Source of the DNA: an uncultured bacterium
Lineage (GTDB): Bacteria > Bacillota > Clostridia > Oscillospirales > Oscillospiraceae
Direction: 5' to 3'
Length of the DNA: 64,000 nt
NCBI GenBank assembly: GCA_946548895.1
Contig: CAMNQF010000003.1
Span: forward strand, 1-64,000
The stretch's first letter is position 1. Every line of letters starts with the position of its first letter. The notes under the pieces were generated by a model, which saw only the letters and a program-made list of their open reading frames with translations, was not told where the DNA came from and ran no database searches. A program made the position numbers and the translations under genes. Below are positions 32,624-39,111 of the stretch, piece after piece.

Positions 32624-33868
32624 CTACTCCATTTTCAATTTGACGGCGGCCCGGAACCGCTTGCCGCTCTCCTCCGCCACATACCCCTGGACTTGAAGCA
32701 GAGTCATGGCGGACAGCACCCGCCGGGCGGGAATCTGGGTCTGCTCCACCAGGTCGTCCGCCCGGGCGGCCCCCCCGTCCAGCGCCAGCAGCAGTGCCCG
32801 CTGGTCGTCCGTCAGCTTATCCTTGCAGTCCTTCCAGCGGAGCTCCGATACGCCGCCTTTCTCCGCTTTTCGGGGCGCTTCGCCCGCCTTGCGGGGCTCC
32901 CGCCGCGGGGGGAGCACGGCGGTGCCCTCCAGCCTCTGCCGCTCCGCCTCCGGGGACTCAAAGGGCTCCCAGCCCAGCCGGAGCCGGCCTGGGAAGCGGT
33001 CGATCAGCTCAACCAGCACATCGTCCGCCTCCATAACCAGCTTGGCCTCCCCCTTCTGGATCAGCCGGTTGGTGCCCTCGCTCTGGGGCGCGTCCGCGGG
33101 CCCCGGGACCGCAAACACCTCCCTGTCCTGCTCCAGGGCGTGGCCCGCCGTGGACAGCGTGCCGCCGAAGCGCCCGCTCTCCACGGCAACCACCCCCGCC
33201 GACAGCCCGCTGATGATGCGGTTGCGAATGGGGAAGTTGCCGCCACGGGGTTCCGTCCCCGGCGGATATTCCGAAATGAGGGCGCCCGCCGCGGCCACGT
33301 CCTCATACAGCTCTCTGTGAAACCTGGGATAGATCACGTCGATGCCGCCGCCCAGCACCGACACCACCGGCCCGCCCGCCTTCAGCGCGCCCCGCACCGC
33401 AGCCGCGTCGATGCCCTCCGCGATCCCGCTGATAATGAGAGCCCCGCTCCGGCTCAATCCCGCCGACAGCCGGGACGCCATCCGAACGCCGTAGGGCGTG
33501 GCTGCCCGGGTGCCTACTATGGCGACAGCCGCCTCCTCGTCAAAAGCGAACTGCCTGCCCTTCCAGTACAGCACCATAGGCGGCTGGGCAATGGCCCGCA
33601 GCCGCTCCGGGTAGGCCGCGTCCTGGAGGGTAAGCAGACGGATCCCCAGCCGCTCGCAGTCTCCCAGCACCTGGTCCGCCCGGTCCAGTGATTTGTCCAT
33701 CAGAGAGCGCTCGGTCTCCGGCTTCAAGCCGCCCAGAAGAGCATATGCCTTTTCGTCGGCAAAAAACACTTGCTCCGGCGCGCCGAAATGGTCCAAAACC
33801 CGAACGGCCTCCTGCCCGAGCAGGCCCCTGCGCTGGGTCAGCCAGATCCAGTACTTCAAATTGGACAT
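32624..33868 (-). CDS. dprA: DNA processing protein DprA/Smf
   Basis: 414 aa. Loads RecA on incoming single-stranded DNA in transformation. An N-terminal helical domain (1-85) is followed by the Rossmann-like DprA core: VGTRAATPYGVRMASRL, ISGIAEGIDAAAVRGAL, VSVLGGGIDVIYPR, SEYPPGTEPRGGNFPIRNRIISGLS (in parts). A C-terminal winged helix (about 345-405) is also present. It sits directly upstream of topA, the common Firmicutes pairing; the stops and starts nearly abut. Confidence 0.95.
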   Translation of the reverse strand: MSNLKYWIWLTQRRGLLGQEAVRVLDHFGAPEQVFFADEKAYALLGGLKPETERSLMDKSLDRADQVLGDCERLGIRLLTLQDAAYPERLRAIAQPPMVLYWKGRQFAFDEEAAVAIVGTRAATPYGVRMASRLSAGLSRSGALIISGIAEGIDAAAVRGALKAGGPVVSVLGGGIDVIYPRFHRELYEDVAAAGALISEYPPGTEPRGGNFPIRNRIISGLSAGVVAVESGRFGGTLSTAGHALEQDREVFAVPGPADAPQSEGTNRLIQKGEAKLVMEADDVLVELIDRFPGRLRLGWEPFESPEAERQRLEGTAVLPPRREPRKAGEAPRKAEKGGVSELRWKDCKDKLTDDQRALLLALDGGAARADDLVEQTQIPARRVLSAMTLLQVQGYVAEESGKRFRAAVKLKME

Positions 33869-33889
33869 ATCCAGCCGCCTCCTCCGCTT

Positions 33890-34657
33890 CTAATCCCCAC
33901 GGGCCATCTCCCACAGCACCACCGCCGCCGCGACCGCCGCGTTCAGCGACTCGCACCGGGCCCGCATGGGAATTTTGACCGTCTTTTGGCACAGCTCCAG
34001 CGCCCGCCGGGACACGCCCCGGCCCTCGCTGCCAATAACCACCGCCGCACCATCCAACCGGGCGGCCCGCACGTCCACGGTGTCCTCCCGCAGGGCGGCG
34101 GCGTACAGCGGGACGCCCGCCTGGGACAGCAGCTCCGCCGCCCGGTCCAGCGCGCCCTCGTACACCGGCAGCCGGAACACCGCCCCCATGGTGGCCCGCA
34201 CCGTCTTGGGGTTCCACGGGTCCGCGCACCCGCCGCATAAAATCAGCCCGTCCGCTCCAAAGGCGTCCGCCGTGCGCCAGACCGTCCCCACGTTGCCCGG
34301 GTCCTGAACCCCGTCCAGCACCAGCCAGCGGCCGCCCTCCAGCCGGTCCGGCAGGGACAGCTCCCGCCCCCGGCAAATGAACACCACTCCCTGGGGGCTC
34401 TCCGTGTCCGCGGTGGACGCCAGCAGGCTGTCCGGCACCTCCGCCAGCCGGACCCCCGGCGGCAGCTCCGGCAGGGCCGCGCCCTCCGCGCAGATCACCG
34501 CCTCCAGCGCCCCGCCCCAGCGCAGGGCCTCCGCCAGCAGCTTGGGCCCCTCGGCGGCAAAGGCTCCCTCCGCCCGGCGGTACGCCCGGCGGCTGTTCAG
34601 CTTCCGCACCCGGGCCAGCAGAGGGTTGGCCCGGCTGGTAATGCGCTCCCGCTCCAA
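33890..34657 (-). CDS. TrmH/SpoU family RNA 2'-O-methyltransferase
   Basis: 255 aa. N-terminal substrate-binding domain (ITSRANPLLARVRKLNSR...AFAAEGPKLL) and SPOUT knot domain with VLDGVQDPGNVGTVWRTADAFGADGLIL, GSEGRGVSRRAL and IPMRARCESLNAAVAAAVVLWEM, given here in parts. Start set at a TTG (34657; LERERITSR) preceded by GGGGGAG; the frame is open farther upstream through a region with no ribosome site. The methylated rRNA or tRNA position cannot be told from sequence. Confidence 0.9.
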   Translation of the reverse strand: MERERITSRANPLLARVRKLNSRRAYRRAEGAFAAEGPKLLAEALRWGGALEAVICAEGAALPELPPGVRLAEVPDSLLASTADTESPQGVVFICRGRELSLPDRLEGGRWLVLDGVQDPGNVGTVWRTADAFGADGLILCGGCADPWNPKTVRATMGAVFRLPVYEGALDRAAELLSQAGVPLYAAALREDTVDVRAARLDGAAVVIGSEGRGVSRRALELCQKTVKIPMRARCESLNAAVAAAVVLWEMARGD

Positions 34658-34744
34658 AGCTGCTCCCCCCTCGCGCCAGATGGTATTCTTTTTTATTATA
34701 GCCGCTCCGCCGCCGTTTTTCAAGGGATTTATTCCCAAATCCGT

Positions 34745-34774
34745 AAAAAACCCCGGGCGCCGAAGCGCCCGGGG
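34745..34774 (-). terminator. Terminator of the Cys-rich SLH protein gene
   Basis: Minus strand stem CCCCGGGCGC/GCGCCCGGGG with a short loop and six T after it, 38 bp behind the stop. Confidence 0.9.
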
Positions 34775-34811
34775 CCCTTTGCCGGGAATTCAGGGTGTTG
34801 CTTACGTTGGC

Positions 34812-36947
34812 TTACTCGTCAGAGCCGAAGAACTCGCCCAGAATCTCGTCGCAGTTCATGGCGTAATCCTGGTCGTCCAGGCCCACCAGCGCGGCCAGCT
34901 CGGGCATCTCGATGCCCTTGAGCTTGGCGTAGCGGGACAGGAACAGCTTGGCCTGCTCCACAGTCACCAGCTCGTCGGGCAGGAACTCGGTGGCGGACAC
35001 GCCGTAAGCGATGTCGTTGGCCTGGCCCCAGCCGATGGCGTAGGCGTACTCATGGTCGGCGGGCACGTCCTCGAAGGTGGACAGGCCGGCCTCGGGGGAG
35101 CCCTCACGGCGGTACAGGTAATCCACGAACTCGGCGCGGGTCACAGGGCCAGCCAGAGGAATGGCGTTGTCGTCCAGCTCCACCTCGTCACCGCCACCCA
35201 GCGGGGTGTCGGTGTCGTCGATATAGACCTGGTCGTCGAACAGGGCGGGGATGGTATTGGGCGTACGGCTGAGTTCTTTCCCGCACACATCGCAGTAGAC
35301 CACGCTGTCGTAGGAGCCAGGCACGCCGATCTGGGGCGCAACGCGGTTCTCCTCAACGGGGTCGTTGGGGGTGTGGCCAGTGGCAGTACCGGGAATGGTG
35401 GTATCATAGGTGTCCCCGCAGCCTACGCAGACAAAAGAAACCTTCTCATCGTCCTCACAGGTCGCGGCCACACGGGCACTTTCATGATATCCCGCATGGT
35501 TCTTCCAGTCCTCGTACTCCACAGCGGTGGAACTGCCGCAGACGCCACAGCTGTACCACTTCAAGCCCTTCTGGGCACAAGTAGCTTCACGGATGACAGC
35601 GCCTTCAACGGTAAAGCTGCACTCGTGGTCGGCGTATTTGCCGCACATGGTGCATTTGCCGTCCACATAGTTGTGGTCGAGCTTTTCGATTACCTCGTAG
35701 TGCTCAAGCCCGCATTTACATTGGGTCACTTCAATGCCCATATGCTGGCAGGTAGCCTGCACCGCGTTGGGATGCCCCCCAACCGTAATATCAAAGCTGT
35801 GAGCAACGGGTTCGCTGTGAGTACCGCAGCCATAGCTATTCGCGCAGTACACAACGTGCTCGTCAAGGTTGAGCGGTACCAGCTTCCCAGAGAAATCATG
35901 CTCCAGCTTGCTGCCCGCCACAGTCCGGGTGTCGGTCGCGCCGCAGCCTTCGCGGTCGCACGTCGCGGTCTCGGTACCGTCCTTCATGCAGGTGGCGTCA
36001 TTGTTAGGCACATAGTTGGTGAAGCTGTGGCCCAGCTTGGTGCCCTCAAACACTTGGTCGTAAGACGCATTGCAGCCGGGGAAGCTGCAATTGTCCCACT
36101 TACACACCGCGTCCTCCGTGCAGGTGGCCTCGGTATCGTTATAATACTGATAGTTGTGCTTGCCCAGCGCCATATGGCAAGCCAGGCACTCAGCGGGATT
36201 CTTGCCGTGCTCGCACTTGTCGGTGGGGTCGACAGGTTCAGTGGGGTCGACAGGCGGCTCAGTGGTCTTCTTGTAGCCGCAGACATTGCACACGGTCTCA
36301 CCAGGGAGGTACAAGTGGGGTTCCTTCGTGCCAGTGGCGCCGCAGGTACGCACAGTCCAGTGACCATCCGCATCGAACTCACGATCATTCTTCACCGTGC
36401 AGGCGGCATCGTGGTTGCTGGAATCCACCCCAAGGGTAGTGGAGCTGATTTCATCCCCACAGTCGGCACACGTGACAGTCACGGAACCCTGATTGAGGCA
36501 GGTAGCGGCAACGGTCACGGTCTCAGTGTGGACGTGGTTGGCGGGATCAATCTGGAGTGTCGTTTCGCTGACCTTTTTCCCGCAGTCCTTGCACGTAACA
36601 GTCTCGGAACCAACATTGACACAAGTAGCTGCAACGGTCACGGTCTCAGTATTGGCGTGGTTGTTGGGGTCTTTGGAAAGTCTGTCAACAGGCCCAACAT
36701 AAACATTAGGAATACCACTATTCCTATGAAAGTTCCTTCCACAGAGAGTACATTCATAGTGGGCCTTTACGCCCTCAGCTGAACAGGTACCAGGTACTTC
36801 CGCAACATATGCCAACGAATTCTTCACGCAGAAAGGGCAATACCTACCATCCGCCGCAAAAGCGGTGGTGCCCAGCATCCCCACGCACATCATCAGGGCC
36901 AGAACCAGCGCGAGCGCGCGCTTGCCAACGTTTTTCAAATACATCAT
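34812..36947 (-). CDS. Large Cys-rich repeat surface protein with SLH-type C terminus, c-di-GMP riboswitch-controlled
   Basis: 711 aa, secreted: basic start then LALVLALMMCVGMLGTTAFA signal peptide. Residues about 30-570 hold many short Cys modules of the form C-x-x-C-G (CTLCGR, CKDCGKK, CADCGDE, CNVCGYK, CTMCGKY, CGVCGSS, CVGCGDT, CDVCGKE), each preceded by a distant third Cys (for example TVAATC then TVTCKDCG). These look like small rubredoxin/zinc-ribbon-like beta modules. The end (about 600-711) has SLH-like repeats (VTRAEFVDYLYRR, FEDVPADHEYAYAIGWGQAN, LVTVEQAKLFLSRYAKL) for wall anchoring. Start at 36947 after AAGGGA. Three GEMM aptamers in the leader imply c-di-GMP control. Binding partner unknown. 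Confidence 0.8.
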   Translation of the reverse strand: MMYLKNVGKRALALVLALMMCVGMLGTTAFAADGRYCPFCVKNSLAYVAEVPGTCSAEGVKAHYECTLCGRNFHRNSGIPNVYVGPVDRLSKDPNNHANTETVTVAATCVNVGSETVTCKDCGKKVSETTLQIDPANHVHTETVTVAATCLNQGSVTVTCADCGDEISSTTLGVDSSNHDAACTVKNDREFDADGHWTVRTCGATGTKEPHLYLPGETVCNVCGYKKTTEPPVDPTEPVDPTDKCEHGKNPAECLACHMALGKHNYQYYNDTEATCTEDAVCKWDNCSFPGCNASYDQVFEGTKLGHSFTNYVPNNDATCMKDGTETATCDREGCGATDTRTVAGSKLEHDFSGKLVPLNLDEHVVYCANSYGCGTHSEPVAHSFDITVGGHPNAVQATCQHMGIEVTQCKCGLEHYEVIEKLDHNYVDGKCTMCGKYADHECSFTVEGAVIREATCAQKGLKWYSCGVCGSSTAVEYEDWKNHAGYHESARVAATCEDDEKVSFVCVGCGDTYDTTIPGTATGHTPNDPVEENRVAPQIGVPGSYDSVVYCDVCGKELSRTPNTIPALFDDQVYIDDTDTPLGGGDEVELDDNAIPLAGPVTRAEFVDYLYRREGSPEAGLSTFEDVPADHEYAYAIGWGQANDIAYGVSATEFLPDELVTVEQAKLFLSRYAKLKGIEMPELAALVGLDDQDYAMNCDEILGEFFGSDE

Positions 36948-36996
36948 TTTTTTATTCGTCCCTTCTTTGCTGAAAATTACGGATGCAAAGTAATCC

Positions 36997-37145
36997 GGCG
37001 GCTGGGCTGCCATAGGTCCGGTTGACGCCGCTTCTTCAAAGCGGCTTCAGGGGTATACCCCTGACCTTACTTTGTTTCCATTGCTCGGGTCTCCGGGCCG
37101 TTAGGCCCCTGGCTTTGCGTCCCGCCGTTTCCAGCGGTTTGCCTC
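36997..37145 (-). promoter_or_regulatory. c-di-GMP-I (GEMM) riboswitch aptamer 3 (gene-proximal)
   Basis: Minus strand core GGCAAACCGCTGGAAACGGC then GGGACGCAAAGCC (37143-37111), followed by GGGGCCTAACGG. The 3' part CTATGGCAGCCCAGCCGCC is at about 37013-36997. The GAAA tetraloop (P1b), GACGCAAAGCC joint, CTAA motif and the 3' GCAGCCC-type strand are all GEMM-I consensus features. The variable arm is unusually long and holds two extra hairpins (TCAGGGGTATACCCCTGA; GCCGCTTTGAAGAAGCGGC). Confidence 0.88.
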
Positions 37146-37149
37146 GATC

Positions 37150-37270
37150 CAGCAGCCGGGCTGACTTAGCATCCTCACGGGGGTTGGGGTCTTCATCCCC
37201 ATTGCCTCCTTTGTCTGAGAACGCCTTAGTTCCCATGGCTTTGCGTCCCGCGGTTTCCCGCGGTTTGCCT
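37150..37270 (-). promoter_or_regulatory. c-di-GMP-I (GEMM) riboswitch aptamer 2
   Basis: Minus strand GGCAAACCGCGGGAAACCGC then GGGACGCAAAGCC (37269-37237), CATGGGAACTAAGG, and the 3' strand GAGGATGCTAAGTCAGCCCGG (37177-37157 region). All conserved GEMM-I elements are present, with a GAAA loop. Confidence 0.88.
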
Positions 37271-37274
37271 TTTT

Positions 37275-37368
37275 TCAGCAACCGGGCGAACATATCTCCG
37301 CCGCGCCGGGGCGCGGCTTCGACTTAGTCCCCATGGCTTTGCGTCCCACCGTTTCCGATGGTTTGCCA
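37275..37368 (-). promoter_or_regulatory. c-di-GMP-I (GEMM) riboswitch aptamer 1 (promoter-proximal)
   Basis: Minus strand GGCAAACCATCGGAAACGGT then GGGACGCAAAGCC (37367-37335), CATGGGGACTAAGTC, a GC hairpin (GCCGCGCCCCGGCGCGGC) and the 3' strand GATATGTTCGCCCGGTTGC (37297-37279 region). This is the most compact and canonical of the three. Confidence 0.9.
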
Positions 37369-37503
37369 AAATGCGCCCTGCCTGTCACCCTGCCGCCTCC
37401 GGCGCGTGTTCCGGCGGCAGGGATTTCCCAGGGCGGGACCGCCTCTCTCATGCGGCTCCCTCCTCTCTCGCGGGCGCACGCCCGCCCGTACTTCTCCACA
37501 ATC

Positions 37504-37532
37504 ACTATACCACATATTGTGGGAGTCCGCAA
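37504..37532 (-). promoter_or_regulatory. Promoter of the triple-riboswitch leader
   Basis: Minus strand TTGCGG (37532-37527), 17-bp spacer, TATAGT (37509-37504). It predicts a 5' leader of about 550 nt ending at the surface protein start. A strong hairpin (37389-37422, about 9-10 bp stem) lies between it and aptamer 1. Confidence 0.7.
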
Positions 37533-37586
37533 GGGGGTGCGCTCCACTTTTTTTACTCAAAAACCAATTTCTTCCTGGCCGAGCTG

Positions 37587-37626
37587 CGAAAAACCGCCGG
37601 AGAAATGGCTCTCCGGCGGTTTTTTC
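37587..37626 (-). terminator. Terminator of the hyp/DUF5692 operon
   Basis: Stem CCGCCGGAG/CTCCGGCGG with A and T tracts on both sides, between the DUF5692 gene and the leader promoter of the surface protein gene. Works in both directions by symmetry. Confidence 0.88.
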
Positions 37627-37650
37627 CGACTGTTTTGGGTTTTTGGCGGA

Positions 37651-38697
37651 TTACTGCCTGCCCTCCGCCCGGGCCATAGCCAGCTGGAAATCCTTCTGGT
37701 CGGTGAAGATCTCGTTTTTGTACGGGTTCTTCTTCTGCTCAACGGCCCGCTTGATGATGAAAGCCAAGGCCACCACGTTCACCGCCAGGGCGATCACCGC
37801 CACCACGCCCTGCATGGTGGGGTCGGCGGCGGTGGGCCGCACCGCCGGGTTCATCGCCCCGTCGGCGTACAGCACGGGGATGACGGTGAACCGGCTGGCG
37901 TCCTGGAACAGGGGGAACACCTGGGCAAACATACACCACAGCGCCAGGGTGTTGGCCCGGTTCTGAATCCAGCCGCCCTTGTTCCACAGGGCGTTGGCAA
38001 AGGTGGGGGCCAGCAGCAGCGCCAGGCCGCAGTACCAGGCGTGGGTGGGCAGGTTGTTGTAGGTGTACTCAAAGTTCCACAGGTCGTAGGCCAGAATGTA
38101 CACAAAGGTCATGTCCGGCCACAGCATATCCCGCCGGTCCTTGGAGGCGTAGATCCCCCACCAGCCGGTCATGCACAGAATGTTGACCAGCCCCGCGATG
38201 CCGTTCACCCAGTTCCACCAGCCGCCGTACAGCCACACGTTCTCGCTGGACAGCCACCAGCGGTCGCCGTGCTCCGCCAGGGACATCAGGCCCTTCACGC
38301 CGGACTCAAAGTCGCTGACCACGGCAATCAGGATGTTGATGGCCACGATGACGAAGGGGAACGCCTTGAACCACTCCGTCTTGCCGATGCTCCACTTGTA
38401 CTTCAGCATCATGAAGCCGATGCACCCCGCCGTGGCGGCGTACAGCTTGGCGTAGTGGAACCAGCTGGTCATGTGCACATAGGTCTGGTTATTCAGCGCC
38501 CAGTCCATGCCCATGCCGGCGCACACATAGATGGCGATAAAGTAGACGGTGAGCGCCGCCGGAATGCCCAGAAAGCAGATGACGCCGCCCAGCTTGCTCC
38601 GGCGGGCGAATTCGTTGGCCAGCACCAGCCCGGTGAACACCAGCAGCCAGCCCAGCAGCTGCCAGCCCGCGCCGTCGCCATAGATTTGAAACAGCAT
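37651..38697 (-). CDS. DUF5692 family polytopic membrane protein
   Basis: 348 aa with about eight hydrophobic segments (LLGWLLVFTGLVLANEF, FLGIPAALTVYFIAIYV, FPFVIVAINILIAVV, and others), Trp-rich loops (YGGWWNWVNGIAGLVNI; YDLWNFEYTYNNLPTHAWY) and a short charged tail. It fits the DUF5692 family as I remember it; no transporter or enzyme motif is evident. AAGGAGG precedes the start. It is the last gene of the hypB-flavoprotein-hypA run, which hints at a link with nickel enzyme or electron transport, but that is inference. Confidence 0.65.
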   Translation of the reverse strand: MLFQIYGDGAGWQLLGWLLVFTGLVLANEFARRSKLGGVICFLGIPAALTVYFIAIYVCAGMGMDWALNNQTYVHMTSWFHYAKLYAATAGCIGFMMLKYKWSIGKTEWFKAFPFVIVAINILIAVVSDFESGVKGLMSLAEHGDRWWLSSENVWLYGGWWNWVNGIAGLVNILCMTGWWGIYASKDRRDMLWPDMTFVYILAYDLWNFEYTYNNLPTHAWYCGLALLLAPTFANALWNKGGWIQNRANTLALWCMFAQVFPLFQDASRFTVIPVLYADGAMNPAVRPTAADPTMQGVVAVIALAVNVVALAFIIKRAVEQKKNPYKNEIFTDQKDFQLAMARAEGRQ

Positions 38698-38763
38698 TGT
38701 CTTTTCCTCCTTGCGGGGCTTCGCCCCGTTCTCTCTCTTTAAAGATACCCTGATCCATGCCGG

Positions 38764-39108
38764 TCAGTATGCCTCAATCTCCTTGATGCTCACCTCGTTT
38801 CCCGTCAAAAGCCAGGTGTTTTCGCTCCGGCAGTGGGGGCAGGTGCGGCCGTGGGCCACGGTGGGGTAGTCCCGCCCGCAGCCGCCGCAGCGGGTGACGG
38901 CGGGCAGCGCCTCAATCTTCAGCTCCGAACCGCTGACCAGCTCCGACCTGGCCGCCGCCCACCTCCAGCAGTCGGTGAGGCAGTCCGGCACCACGCCGGA
39001 CACCTCCCCCAGCTCCAGCACCACGGCGGACACCTTTTCCAGGCCGTTCTCCGCCGCCACCCCCTCCACACTGCGGATGATGTGGAACACAATGCCCAAT
39101 TCGTGCAT
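38764..39108 (-). CDS. hypA: Hydrogenase/nickel maturation protein HypA
   Basis: 114 aa. Begins with the nickel-binding MHELGI motif (His2), and has the zinc site of two CxxC pairs (CGGCG near residue 74; CPHC near 91). Delivers nickel to [NiFe] hydrogenase together with HypB. It starts 3 bp after the stop of the 931-aa flavoprotein gene. No hydrogenase subunit is in the window. Confidence 0.93.
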   Translation of the reverse strand: MHELGIVFHIIRSVEGVAAENGLEKVSAVVLELGEVSGVVPDCLTDCWRWAAARSELVSGSELKIEALPAVTRCGGCGRDYPTVAHGRTCPHCRSENTWLLTGNEVSIKEIEAY

Positions 39109-39111
39109 GAA

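Noticed and set aside
37022-37560. Plus- and minus-strand open frames in the surface-protein leader
   Set aside because: They coincide with the repeated riboswitch cores and show no family resemblance or ribosome site. The repeats are better explained by the three aptamers.
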